NCBI RefSeq assembly: GCF_949987535.1
Contig: NC_080078.1
Location: 51,052,207-51,116,206 of the forward strand
DNA from: Balaenoptera acutorostrata
Taxonomy: Eukaryota; Chordata; Mammalia; Artiodactyla; Balaenopteridae
DNA length: 64,000 nucleotides
Direction of reading: 5' to 3'
Shown: piece by piece, positions 22,651 to 34,131 of the stretch
How the letters are laid out: every line of letters begins with the position of its first letter
Position numbering within the stretch: the first letter of the stretch is position 1
Translations under genes and position numbers: made by a program
Notes under the pieces: generated by a model
What the model was told of the DNA's origin: nothing
The model's input: the letters and a program-made list of their open reading frames with translations, nothing else
Databases searched by the model: none

Positions 22651-25334
22651 GCGTGACCTGAAGCCTCTTCCTTCCCCTACAAGCTTATAAAATCAAGAAA
22701 AATCCTTTCTCACCATTGGTCTCAGTTTCTGGCTAGTGCCGCTGGCCCTCGATCATCCCTGGGCTTGCTCCCCCTGCTGCTATCATACCAACAATATACC
22801 AAGGGATATAGGTCAGCCTGATTATTACAGTAAAGGGATCTCCAATGACCCAGAAATCATGTGACCAAGGTTAATTTCAGTCAAAACAGTGGAACAACTT
22901 GGACCACATAAGGGTTTGTCATGGATACTCAAGATCTGTGGTTTTCAGGTATTTTTCTTTTCCGAACAGCAGAATCTGTTTGTCAAACATAACATATATC
23001 CTAGATTGAAGGAATCCTGGGTTCCTTCATTACATTAGTCCAATACCCTCATCTATAGATGAAGTCCAAATAGATCAAATGACTCAGGTGGTCATACAGC
23101 TGTTCAGTGGCAAAACCATGAAGGTGTTCAGATACCGGACAGTTAGAAGCCAAACCAGCATGTGTAGAGTTTCAAAGGAAATAGCTCTGAGAGCCCATTC
23201 CCCACCCCGGGGACCACTCAGCTAGATGAGGGACTTGAGGAACATCCAACAGTGGAAAGGAGGTGATGGGAGATGAGAATTCTGTGTGGAGAGCTGTTGA
23301 TCTCTGAGTCCCCAGCCCCACCTCTGATGGCTGCATGTGACTTTCCTTCCGCTGCATGTGAACTTCTCCTTCTCAGACCTTATCCTCAGTGAAAGTGCAT
23401 CATTCACTCTGGTCTCAGGCAGTCCATTGTGTTTGCTCAGATTCATACTACGTTCTGGGTTCCCTTTTGAATTGTGGGTAAACAAATGCAATGTCTTCCA
23501 TTATCCTGTTTCTCTTCCCTTCTGTAGTGAGTGCACTTTCTCTCCACAAAGTCTGACTGACAGTTTCTTCTGAATTTACTAACTTCAGGTTTTTTTTAAC
23601 CCCTACCAATGAAATATGATACATTTTCTTTGATCCAACACAATGAGTGCCTACTCTAAATTTCCTTTCTGATCAATACTTAGCAGTCAGTCCTTTCCAC
23701 ATACAAAATCTCTTCCATAACAGCCTCTCCTGTAGGTCTTAAATGTCACATACTTTTGAGTATTGTTTCTTTTAAAATGCAAATCCCTGTTAGACTGTGG
23801 CTGCAGACACTCTTCACAGAATGAGAGACTCAGATCCTTTCTAAGTAACTGCTGAATGGTGGGTCTTATTGGGGACATTGTGGGAATGTCTGGGTGTGTG
23901 TCAGAATGGTAAGGATGATGGATGAGAAAAAAAATGGGGCCACTATTTGGTGAGTGACCTGGGAATTCTACCTGAGGTAGAAAGCTAGAATCCAGGAGGA
24001 AGGTGAGTATCTTAGATTTCCGGAGCAGGGCAGAGAGAGAGGAGGGACCTTAAACAAGGATCCCTGAGAGGTGAAATAAATTCTTGAATAAAGACCAACA
24101 CTTACATCCTGACCATGCCCGGGATTTCAGAGTCTCTCCATGCACTGCCCGCTGAGCTATCACTGACTCTTCCTCCCATTGCTGACTATGGGTGCAGCCA
24201 AGGACACCTTTCTTCCAATATGGGGCGTAAAAAGTAAGTCATTACTCCTAACCAGTATTGTGGAAGTGAATAGAAAAATTAAATAAATAAACAGGGAAGA
24301 AAGCCAACATTGGTTTCCTTGAAAGTTAAATCAAATCTGTCTCCCAGGAGTAAAGAGGCTGGGATTGATGGAGGGCTGGGATTTGATTGTATTTTAGATT
24401 AACTGGATCCCAATAAAGATGGAAGCCTTGGAGCCAGCTATCTCCAAATGCAGATGCACCTAGAAGGTTCGTTCTCTTTGGATGTTACCATGGTGTTGCG
24501 CGTTCTGACTGGAAATCACCATCTCCATCAATATTTAATCTGACTGGCTCAGGCAGATAGCAATCTAGGGAATGAAATAAATTAGTCGCTGGGTTTTAAA
24601 GACCATCTTTCTCAAATCTGAGGTTTAATGCGATGCATGTGAGAAGTTACATGAGGCAGCTAGCTAAGGAGGTGAGTTTTAAAAGAGCAGATTTCTAGGA
24701 AACATGGCCTCCCTAAGCCCCTCTCTTCTCTCTATCTTTAAGGAAGTCCCCCGTGTGCTCATCATCCTGGGACAGGATCTTCTTCTCTTTTCATTTTGAA
24801 ATTAACCTTTTAACATCTTTCCATTGAAGGAAGGAAACAAAGTCTAAACTGTAATACGGAGAGCATGGCTTAGAAACAGCCTTTATGGCTACCATGGCAT
24901 ATTCATAGCTACTGTTTAAAGGCTAATTCTCCTTTTTGTTCCCTGTTTACACACATCTCTTGAGCTCTGTTGCTGCCTTGCTGGCTGTCGTGCCTCTCTC
25001 TTGCTAAGAGTGCTCTGGTTGGGTTCAGGGTCATGCAATTTTTATTACGTACAACATTGCCTGTGAAATTATCAAGCAGGAACATCAAAAAGGTCTGTGT
25101 TGCCATAGCACCAAAGACATGTCAGCCAGCTATCCACTCACAGTTCTCAGAGTGATAGTGGACCTAATAACTGCAGCACAAACTCGGGGTCAGAAACCAT
25201 CCATCCTAACAGTGGACTCCTTCATGTGTTCTGTTACCCAGAGGCTACCATCTTTTTCAATCATGCTTAGGGATGTTGAGGGTTGAATGATAATAGGGTG
25301 CATGCAGAGCAATAAGCACAGAGCCACTCAATAA
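22651..25334. other. repeat-poor unassigned region
   Basis: About 2.7 kb has at most weak MIR-like traces (23030-23110, 'gatgaagtccaaatagatca'). 'aaggtgagt'-type donor strings at about 24.0 and 24.67 kb lack partner exons. ORFs of up to 89 codons are unsupported. Confidence 0.4.
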
Positions 25335-25560
25335 TAACAGTAGTGATCGCTTTCTCTGTGCCAGATTCTTTACTTATCACTTGTCATGGATCATAGTAAT
25401 ATTCACAACTACACAGAGGTAAGGTGCCATCATTATCCCTATTATATAGATGAAGAATTGAGGCTTAGTGTGGCCACATGATTTGCCCTTGTCTACAAAG
25501 CTAGAAAGTGGTAGATTTCAATGCCGGCATCAAAATGCCAGGGCCCCGCTTGCATAATAT
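25335..25560 (-). mobile_element. MIR SINE, minus strand
   Basis: 'tctctgtgccagattcttta', 'cattatccctattatataga', 'gatgaagaattgaggcttag' and 'ctacaaagctagaaagtggt' follow the reverse-complement MIR order. Confidence 0.7.
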
Positions 25561-26059
25561 TTTGCCCTTCAAGATCCACTCACCTAGGCCCACGCACTGG
25601 TTTCTGCTTTGCCTTCTCACCTTGGACTTCAGTGATTTCAGACCACGTGGTCTTTTCCTTTTATGATGTTCCTTTCTTCCTCAAGCTTTCCCTCCTCCTC
25701 CTCCTCCACACTCCCAAATCCTCCTGGGAAGGGTGATTGTCAAATATTCAATAAGAGATCATGGTCAGGAAAAGACCAGTTAGGCTTGATGCATCAGCTT
25801 GGTCCTGAAGGAGCCCTGCACCTCCAGTGAGGAAGCCTTTACCAGCTGGTTTTTGGGGCAGCTCCACAGGGTGGGTAGGTACGGAACGCTGGGGTGAGGA
25901 GTGGAGCGATCCCTGTTACTAACTGGTATGGACAGGTAGATATGGTAGAAATTGGCTCTGAATTTCAGCCCTGACTCCTGTAAGTCCCTGATCTGAGTTT
26001 CAAGTATCACTTGATGGATTCAAACATTCTGGGGTTAGTCTTCACTCTACTTTGCTCTC
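25561..26059. other. unassigned sequence
   Basis: A short CTC-rich tract lies at about 25683-25708. Nothing else is recognised. Confidence 0.4.
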
Positions 26060-26205
26060 TTCTTGTTCTCATCTCACTGCCTTGTAATTATGTGTCCTTG
26101 TCCATCTTTTATACCAGACCCTTCACTATGTTAAGTAAAGGTATTAGGTTCCAAGTAGAATCCACCTTTGCATCCTCCTCACCTAACACACTGTTGAGTG
26201 AATAA
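26060..26205 (+). mobile_element. LINE L2 3' end-like fragment, plus strand (weak)
   Basis: It ends with 'cacactgttgagtgaataaa', resembling the L2 '...tgaatgaatgaa' tail. The upstream part is very diverged. Confidence 0.4.
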
Positions 26206-26611
26206 ATGAATCTGTGCATCTGGTAGTATTACCTTTTTCTGCATGTTTTCATCTGAATTTATAGAGCCCCGAATCTCAGAGCAAGAATTCACTTCTCCAC
26301 TTCCGGGCACCCACAGTTCTCTAACACAGACTACACACTCAGTATCGAGAAGCCATAATAATAAACCAATGCTAACTTTTCATGATATTGGGCACCTTTT
26401 ATGTGTCACACCACACAGGAGTTGGAATTCAGATATCATATATATGAACATATACCACACACATTTATACATATTATCATATCCTATGTATGCTGATCGT
26501 ATGTACACACACACACTCACACACTTAATCTTTAAAAAACAAAACTCTGAGGGCAGGCATTTTTATCTCCACTACGTAGAAAAACTTGGAACCAAAGAGC
26601 AGGGATTTACA
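26206..26611. other. unassigned sequence with short (CA)n
   Basis: A (CA)n-rich stretch lies at about 26502-26524. The 181-codon ORF at 26243-26788 runs from here into an antisense L2 and has no recognisable domain. Confidence 0.4.
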
Positions 26612-26835
26612 TTTTTAAAATTCATTTCAACAACTATATGCAAACCGCTCATTGTCACCGACACTGGGTGGTGGGTATCCAGGGGTGACCAATTCAGAGT
26701 GTTTCATGTCCTTTTGGAGCTTTCAGTATGTGGCAGAGAGATTATTACAAGTTGTGATAATGCTGTGAAGGGGAAAGGGATGCTATGAGGGAATATACCA
26801 AGGGGACTATAAATTTAGAGGGGTTGAGGAAACAC
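26612..26835 (-). mobile_element. LINE L2 3' end fossil, minus strand
   Basis: 'catttcaacaactatatgca', 'ttttggagctttcagtatgt', 'ttgtgataatgctgtgaagg', 'gggatgctatgagggaatat' match the L2 3' region in reverse. Confidence 0.68.
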
Positions 26836-27089
26836 TTGTATGAAAAAACACCCTATCTAGTAAGGAGCTGGGCTAGAATTGGGGTCTAAATCTGTTAGGC
26901 TGTTGGTGGATAAAATGACATCTGTGTGCTTCATTTTGTAAAAGAGATGTGCTCTTAACATTTTTAAAAAATAAAAAAAATATTCTATTTTAATTCTGTT
27001 TTAATTTTTCTACTATTCATAAAATATATTAGAGTAGGGAAAAAACTCAAGGGTTCCCCATGTAGGGATCACTTGGTTAGCAGTCATTA

Positions 27090-27500
27090 TATCTGTTATC
27101 CAAAAATTACTTGAATGCCTTCAGTGGTCAGGAGCTCACTACCTCCAAATATAGCCTATTCTGCTCTCAGTAACACACATGACTTATTACATTCTCATTG
27201 TGTGCTCAAAGCTGCTTCCTCATTATTTCCATCTGGTCAACCTAGAAAAATACTAGAGAAAGAACTGACTTCTTCCTCATGATGTTTCCCATGGTACTCT
27301 GCTGATTTGCCCACCTGATGATTCAGGGATCCCTTCCTCATCTTTTCCCTGGCAAAGTATCACCAGGGACCATCATCTTAATTCCCTGAGTGTCCCTCTT
27401 AAAACAGCACAACCAGAACTGAACAAAGTGTCATCTGACCAGCCCACAAAGTGTCAGTATTTTTCTTACTGTGATCTGGTCACTTCCCTTTCTCCACAGC
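27090..27500. mobile_element. CR1/L3-like or other ancient amniote repeat
   Basis: 'gagctcactacctccaaata', 'gtgtccctcttaaaacagca', 'accagaactgaacaaagtgt' and 'catctgaccagcccacaaag' match in order an old CR1/L3-type interspersed repeat ('tgtccctcttgaaat', 'ccagaactgaacacaat', 'gcctgaccagc'). I cannot fix the family or strand with certainty. Confidence 0.5.
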
Positions 27501-27544
27501 CATAGTCTGGTAACAAATGGACCACAGCACCCTTACTTGGCTCT

Positions 27545-27680
27545 GTCACAGTGCTTCAGATTTCTATTATTTGTTCATGTGTTCTGCTTTTCACTCATTC
27601 CATCAGAAACTCCTTGAGGGAAGCTTCTACCATAGGGTTTTGCACATAACAATCAGACCCTAAATGTTCTTCGAAAGAAA
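27545..27680 (+). mobile_element. LINE L2 3' end-like fragment, plus strand (weak)
   Basis: 'gaaactccttgagggaagct' and 'gggttttgcacataacaatc' resemble the L2 tail. Confidence 0.45.
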
Positions 27681-27837
27681 TTTTGGAAATGGAGAAAGCC
27701 CCTCTGTTTCTATCAGAAGATCTGTCTGAGTTCACTCCTTAAAAATCAGACTTGAAAATCAGAAGATTCCATCATGACTGTCCAAATTATCTAATGCTGC
27801 TATGAGGATTGGGACCATTCAGAACATTTGCCCAACT

Positions 27838-27885
27838 GGTGTTTCCTACTAAGGGTGTCTTGGCGTTTCCTAGTAAGGGTGTCTA
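27838..27885. repeat. 24-bp tandem duplication
   Basis: Two adjacent 24-bp units share 'gtttcctactaagggtgtct' / 'gtttcctagtaagggtgtct' with about three differences overall. Confidence 0.85.
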
Positions 27886-28344
27886 ACAGTCACGCATTAG
27901 TGATCCCCAAAGTTTTTTTTTTTTTTTAATCAAGGACAGCTTTTAAATTCCCTTTATTTTTTTGATTCAGTTAAAATCTCTCTGTCCATCTTTACATCTC
28001 TTTCACTATCCTGCCCTGCTTTCAGCCAGTTTCTCCATGTTTGCTATGCTCCCAAATTCTTGCTCATTTGCCATCATTTCGTCCTGCAGGAACAAACACT
28101 GGTTGGGGTTCTTCACTTCACTACTGATCTTTCCCGTTATAAAAACACAGTCCGTTTGGATTTTGTTCTGCAAGCAAGCTGGAGATTTTCTGTCTGCCAG
28201 GCTCCTTGGCCAACATGTGGAGAAGAATACGATCTTGTGTACTGTAGAAAGGCTATTTTCTAAAACCGAGAGGAATAGCTGTGGGGTGAGGATGGGAGGA
28301 GAAATGGAATCCTGTGAGAGGTGGTCAGGCCAGTTTCAACAGCA

Positions 28345-28600
28345 CCTTGCATTTATGCAGCGCTGACCATGGGCCGGGCACTCTGCTGAATGCCTTCCGT
28401 TTACTCATTTAATCTACACAACAACTCAATGAGAAAAGTCTGAATACTATCCCCATTTTACAGATAAAGAGACTGAAGTTCAAAGTGGTTTAAAAATGTA
28501 CCCAAGATTACGCAGATAGTAAGGAGTAGAGGTGGAGAGCAAAATCCTAGCAGCTCTGGCACCAGAGCCCATGTTTCCTCTTACTGTGGCTATTTCAATG
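28345..28600 (-). mobile_element. MIR SINE, minus strand, long
   Basis: One of the better preserved MIRs here: 'cttgcatttatgcagcgct', 'gggccgggcactctgctgaa', 'cccattttacagataaagag', 'gattacgcagatagtaagg' in order. Confidence 0.8.
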
Positions 28601-29601
28601 CTGCCTACCGGGATTCCTCCCCGAATTCTCAGAAGTCATCCAGTCCTATTACCATATACAGTCTTGCTCTGACTAGACCCATCAACTTAGAAATAGAACT
28701 CAATGTGTGCCACAGTTAGATTGGCAGGAACACTGGACTGTAGTTAGGAGTCATGAATCCTGTGTCGTGTATCTGAACCTCTTCTCCAAAATCTTGGATT
28801 AGAAGCTCACTAAAGTCTTTCATTTCTTGATGCTATTCCTAAATAAGAAAAACAAGAATGTTAGAGCATGAGAGGGTGTTAGCCATCATCTCTAGCCCTG
28901 TGTTTCCCAATATGCGGAGGAGATGTGCTGTTAAAAAAAAATTAGAGTCGTTTACTGAGATGGTTACCCACATTTCATTCCTGGTAGGTCACCCTGCCAA
29001 TGTCATGACGAAAGTCTCAGTGTGGTGCTAGGGTGTCTTCAACACCTCTCTAATGCTTTCTAATCTCCCTTTTTAACCAAGAGAGAGCAGGCTCCAGATT
29101 GAGAGCCTTTGGCAGACAACAGTATTCATTGTAATGGTTTTATGTGGTCTGCCAGAAGAGACCTCTTCAAGCAAACCTAAAACCTAGGCTTAATAAGAGT
29201 GTAGTGGTGCAACTGGGAAAAGGACCTTGGCTTAACCAGTGTCCCAGAAAGCAAACATTTTCGAAGACATGAACCTGAAGGTCAGGAAGTGTGCCCCTCC
29301 ACGAGGGAGGTTTTCTGTGCCTTCTTTGCAAAGCTGGGCCTAGTGAAATGAAGGCTTTACCAACACTGAAGAAAACACTGTCCTATTGTGCCAACTTTGG
29401 GGTGTTACCTTGGATTTATGGAAAGTAATCCTGGTTCCCATGTATAGATAAGGTGAAAAGTTTCTTTGTAAAATTAATTAATTTGAGTAAAATAAGAGAT
29501 GTGATCTTTCCTCTCATTTGAGTCACCATCTAGTGGAGAAGATGTTGATTTTCATCCAGTAGAAGGTGTAAGAGTGTTCTGTTTGGTAGAAAAAAATAAC
29601 T
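28601..29601. other. unassigned sequence
   Basis: No repeat family or gene is recognised. Confidence 0.45.
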
Positions 29602-29618
29602 CCTAAGGTGACCGTTTG
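29602..29618. repeat. direct repeat left of tRNA-Val-like insert
   Basis: cctaaggtgaccgtttg resembles the right copy ccttaaggtgactgtctg, with one indel and two mismatches. Confidence 0.65.
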
Positions 29619-29640
29619 AACAGAAATATAAGCAGTCTTG

Positions 29641-29715
29641 TGGTTCCACTGGGAATGGAACCCAGGACCTTCTGCGTGTAAAGCAGATGTGATAACCACT
29701 ACACTACTTGGAACC
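29641..29715 (-). pseudogene. tRNA-Val(TAC)-like sequence, probably a retroposed pseudogene
   Basis: The reverse complement closely matches a mammalian tRNA-Val with anticodon TAC. The 7-bp acceptor stem (ggttcca / tggaacc) and the anticodon stem-loop (tctgc, loop tttacac, gcaga) are intact, and the T stem (ctggg/cccag) is intact. There are 4 nt instead of 2 between acceptor and D stem, and the T loop is ttccatt, so the B box reads ggttccattcc instead of GGTTCGANNCC. At 75 nt it is two longer than usual. Imperfect direct repeats at 29602-29618 and 29732-29749 bracket it, indicating insertion of a tRNA-containing transcript. No CCA or poly(A) is seen. A weakly functional tRNA gene is less likely but not excluded. 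Confidence 0.8.
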
Positions 29716-29731
29716 ACCACACCACGTGGAA

Positions 29732-29749
29732 CCTTAAGGTGACTGTCTG
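29732..29749. repeat. direct repeat right of tRNA-Val-like insert
   Basis: Partner of 29602-29618; the shared core is taaggtgac. Confidence 0.65.
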
Positions 29750-30428
29750 GTTGCCCCATGAGATGTTGACCAGCTTTTTATCTAACCTGGACATTTTAGT
29801 CCATCTTTTTCAAATGCCTGTAATAACCTCTAATTTTCTATTCCTCTTTGGAACTGGTTTTCCATAGTCCTGGTCCCCTCATAATGGAGTTGAAATCTTT
29901 GATTCATGTTCATTCTATACTTGCAGATGAACCATGTTTTAAATTTTTGAAAAACAAAACAAAATAATTAGTCTTTGATAACACTGAACAAGTAAAATTT
30001 AGCAATTATTCCTTGATCATGTCCAGTAGGCCAGGCACACAAATAAACAGAATTAAAAACTGTGGTAAGTGCTTTGAAGGAAGAAGTGAGTGTGGGGTAA
30101 GCTTAGTTTTTATTTGAGTCAAAGAATTGAAAGAAAGGAAGTTGAAAATATGTAAGTGATTAGACATGTGGTTCAGAGACAGTAAAATTGTGATGGTCAC
30201 GTGTGATTGGCTGAAATTCTGAGGTGTCTGGCTATCTCCCCCTACAGATAGATTCCTATACACTCAAGGCAGATGAGCTCCTTCCCTAAGCCCATAGCTC
30301 CTCACAACCTGATGGATGATCCTCCACACAACTGCAGCATTGCCCTTCTCTGCCTTCTTGGCCATATGGTAGCGCGTATGTGGTGGGAGAAGGGGACAGC
30401 TGTACTGGAGAGAGGGGGGCGTTGCCCA
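29750..30428. other. unassigned sequence
   Basis: There is a possible weak L2 trace at 30000-30180 ('gtggtaagtgctttgaagga'). Nothing else is recognised. Confidence 0.4.
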
Positions 30429-30896
30429 TGGGAGACAGGCTGGGACCTTGGACCCAGGCCCCTTGGCTGCAGTGCTTGCACCTGGACAAACGTCTCCTCG
30501 AGCAGCAGAACACAAAGAAACTAAAAATAACTGCGTGCATGTGCAGTTGGGGCAAATTATGGGCAACAAGATACAAAAAGACCAAAAAGCCCAACTGCCA
30601 CTTCTGAGGTGTCAGGAGCACAAGCAGGGTACCGCGCATGCCCCCTGCACACAGCACCACATAAGGGGTGCGCAAACCACCTAAGCCACCCCTCTGGCCC
30701 ACCCCTGGACCCGCCTCTACTCTCACCCCATATAGGGAACCAGCTCACCCCCCTTTGGGGAGCGAGCAAGGGAATGTTTTATTCTCACTCCCCCTCTGCT
30801 GCAGCAGGGACCTCAATAAAGCCTTGCCTGAATTTCTTGTCTGGCCTCTGATCAATTTCTATTGCTTCAGGAGGCCAAGAGCCCTAGTCAGCAACA
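30429..30896 (+). mobile_element. solo endogenous retrovirus LTR
   Basis: The right half has a standard U3-R-U5 layout. A poly(A) signal aataaa at 30815-30820 is followed by 'gccttgcctgaatttcttg', 'tctggcctctgatcaatttc' and the end 'gtcagcaaca'. Upstream 'agttggggcaaattatggg' and 'gcatgccccctgcacacag' match a bovine-type class I LTR family. No gag, pol or env sequence is seen on either side, so this is a solo LTR. The left boundary is tentative (a TG at 30429) and I found no clear 4-6 bp TSD. About eight overlapping ORFs on both strands are LTR translations, not genes. Confidence 0.8.
30815..30820 (+). promoter_or_regulatory. LTR polyadenylation signal AATAAA
   Basis: It sits at the R-region position expected in the solo LTR, followed by a GT-rich stretch. 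Confidence 0.75.
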
Positions 30897-33598
30897 CATG
30901 GAAGAGACAGAGGCCAGCCCTAAAAATGACTCCTATATACCCCTTTCTTTCCTCTTAGAGGTGCAGAGCTGGGGGGCACTTTGCCAACTCCCGGGGAGCA
31001 ATGTTCTATTGGGACTCACATTACTTTAAATGGCAGACAAACGGATAAGCTGGTGCAGTGATTCTCAAACTCTCTTCTGCCTCTGTCTTGCTCATATGCC
31101 CAGAACAATTCCATCGGAAATTCTGGGGTGAAGAGGAAGCTCAGGTAGCTGGGAAAAGCTGCCATACCCCACGATGTTTTATGTCCAGCTTCTATTCTGA
31201 GACTCTCAGGCAGATGTTTAACTGCACAGACCCGTGGACTAAAACAGGCAGCCCTCAGCATGGTAAGAGGATGTTGACTCTTGTCTTTAACACCTTCCTA
31301 CCCTCACTGTCAGAACTTCCCACCACTATCTTGACACCCTTCCCTCTTGGAAATCAGTGGCTTCAGGAGAAAAACACATCCCGGTTAGTTATCACATTTG
31401 ATTAAACACCTCACCCCGAAGTGTAAATATTTCAGGGGCCCCTCCTTTCGCAGAGATATTTGTACCCCGTGGCTTTATTGCAGCCTCTCAAACAGTGGAA
31501 TTTCTGCTATCAGGAAAAGCCAGATAAAGGGGATATTTTGGGAAGGAGGATTTCCCAAAGTCTAGTCCTCAAAACAAATTGCTTTAGGACAATTATGACA
31601 GTGATTTATTGAAGTAAAAAGGCTATTACTTTGTTCTTGCCACATAAAATGTCTATGTTTGCTTAGCTTAGCTGATTTCCTGGTATATCTGAAATACACT
31701 GACAGAACCCCAGAGAAGAATGTTTGTCTTTTTTTTTCTTCTTCTTTTTCTGTATTGCTTAGACTCAGTTTCTTCCCCTTGGGAAGAAATTTTAAAAATA
31801 TTTCACAGCTGCTTTGAAAACAGCTGTATAAATGCAAGACAGTAATAGGGAAAACCAAAACATGCACCAGGGCAAAATAAGACCAAAGTTATTAAACCAT
31901 AACCTAAAGATACTCAAAGTAAAATACACATACATGTTGAGTTCAAAACATATGTGATTTAATTAAGATCGAACTTGGGTTTAAAAATATTGGCTAAGCA
32001 AAACAGTACGTCTGACACTTGAAAAATCTTAAATCATTCACACACACGTACACACATAATGTGGGAACACAAAATCATTTCCTGAACCCTAAAGCCGAGG
32101 AGGCCTGAGTGTTAAAACAAAATGAGGTCTTCAGCGCACAAATCTAGTGAATTGCCTAGAACATTTTACGACAGTCCCTGCCCGCCCGCCTTGCAAGTAT
32201 CACACACTGTTTATTCATAGCAATATCAATTAGTCATCCTGTTCCAATCCCTGCAAGGAGATTATCTACTTTATCACCCTGAGCAGTGTGCAGATAACAC
32301 AGCGGAGGTTCCCGATGGCCGACTGTATCCATTTGTTTTCGTTTCATTCCCGGGACAGGGGAGTTATAAAGCTGTGTGTAGGAAATGCAGCATTTGTCCT
32401 ACACAAACGTCTTTATCTTTATTTGCCCCATTGTTGGCTATATTTTTTAGTCTACTGGCAGCCAAAGGTCACATTTCCATGAAGATAAATTTCATATTGG
32501 ACCCGCTGGGAGCTGATGTCAGTGCAAATCTGTGCCAGGACAGATTCAAAATGATGGCAAAGAGGAAGTTTCTGTATTTTATTTCTGTCTTATATTGTCC
32601 TGTTTTCCTGATAATGGAGCCAGGGAAGACTTGGAACCAGGGTCTATTTTTCTGCTCTGCTCATCTCCCAACAATGGATAAATACATGGGGCCCTCCCTG
32701 TTGGCCGGACTTCAGTCTGATTATCTGTAGGGTGTCCTGAGATCCTCGAGCACGACGGTCCTGCATCCTTGCCTGCAGGCCCGGCTTTGCTCACTCCCTG
32801 GGTGACTGTTTTAGAGCAGATGCATTGCATCCAGGGTTTTGCTGCCAGCGAAGGTCAAGCTCACTGTGTTGACAGAGGTACTTCCTGTCTGTTATCAGCC
32901 TGCCTGACATTTGATGTGTGTCCATTTTGTGTGTCTACTGGAAGCCAAATGTCATAGCTCCAAGATAACATTTTGCCCTGCTTTCCTCCCATTTCAGAAT
33001 GAATTCAGGTTTTCTGTATGGGTAAGCTCAGTTCAGAGTCTGGGGGGAATTCCAAAGTCAAGAATGTTCTGTTTATGAAGTAATCCTAGTAACGTGTGGA
33101 ATTTTCATCGTGCATTTTTTTTTTTTCTTGCAAAGGCTAAATGTTTAAGAAAAATGCAGGAAACTGGCAATTAGAATCAATTCCCTTCATAACAACAGCA
33201 GGATATCAGCTGAAAAATATGTCCTTTAGCTGGTGTAGTGATTGCAGTAAGAGAAATCTGGGGACTGTCTGTGGAATACACAGCTCAACCTGGGGGTGAC
33301 TCAAGGTACAATTAAGGCACACTGTCATATTTCAAAGGCTGGTTCGCATGGTGGTGTTTGGAATGCAGAACATGAGTTCTAATGAAATCCATGGTACAAA
33401 TAAAGATTCCGGGTCAGGCTCCATAATCCATAACATTCAAAATGTATTCTACCTGTAGCTTTACAAAATAAGCAGTAAAAAGTATTATGGAATAAGGTAA
33501 AATAGATTCTTTAACCACAAGGCATTTGTAAACAATGAATTCATTATGCCAAAGACTGCCTTTGTAACATCAATTTCTACTCCCACATCTCCCCTTTC
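30897..33598. other. repeat-poor island
   Basis: About 2.7 kb has no nameable repeat. Parts such as 31.40-31.56 kb and 32.15-32.70 kb are mixed-composition, single-copy-looking sequence of the kind often found in conserved enhancers. A weak internal duplication (about 32.44-32.58 kb versus 32.92-33.02 kb) is described in the findings. ORFs of up to 118 codons are not supported. Confidence 0.4.
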
Positions 33599-33985
33599 AG
33601 TGATTCAATTATTTCAGCAAATATTTAATGAGCACCTATTATGTGCCAGGCACTATTTTAGGTGCAGTGAACAAAACCGCCACAAATCCTTGTGCTTGTG
33701 CGGCTGACATTCCAATGGGGAAGAGAGAGAGAGAGATTCAAATACAATCTAATTTATAAGTGCTAAGAAGACGATCAAATCAGAGAAAAGAGTTAGGAAA
33801 TGTCAAGAGAGGTATGGTAGCAATTTTAGATTTTAGTGCTGAGAAAATGTGATTTGAGTCAGATCCTGAAGCCAGTGAGGAAGTAAGCTCTCCAACTTTC
33901 AGCGGCAGCCAAGCCTCAGGTCAAGTCCACAGTAAGTGCAAAGGCCCGGAGGCATGTCGGCCTTGCTTAAACTCATGTGAGAAAA
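33599..33985 (-). mobile_element. LINE L2 3' end fossil, minus strand
   Basis: 'cagcaaatatttaatgagca', 'cctattatgtgccaggcact', 'cagtgaacaaaaccgccaca' and 'gtgcaaaggcccggaggcat' give the classic L2 tail in reverse. It is among the best preserved L2 ends in the window. Confidence 0.83.
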
Positions 33986-34131
33986 TGCTTGTTGGCTTCT
34001 GTTTCCAAGGAAGGAGATGCAAACTGTGTGATTAGAAGGGCCCAGACTATGAAACATCCCAAGATGCTCTCCCCCCTCCCTCTGGGTGACATCTTTTTTT
34101 CTCTTAGCAACAATCAACAGCACTGAAGGCT

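Noticed and set aside
26243..26788. 181-codon ORF
   Set aside because: Its C-terminal part is antisense L2, it includes a (CA)n patch, and it has no domain, splice or promoter context.
29641..29715. Functional tRNA-Val gene
   Set aside because: The B box is mutated, there are 2 extra nt after the acceptor stem, and direct repeats flank it, so a retroposed pseudogene is more likely.
30264..30958. Dense cluster of about eight ORFs on both strands, suggestive of a GC-rich exon
   Set aside because: The region is an ERV LTR with a U3-R-U5 layout; the GC richness and lack of stops explain the ORFs.
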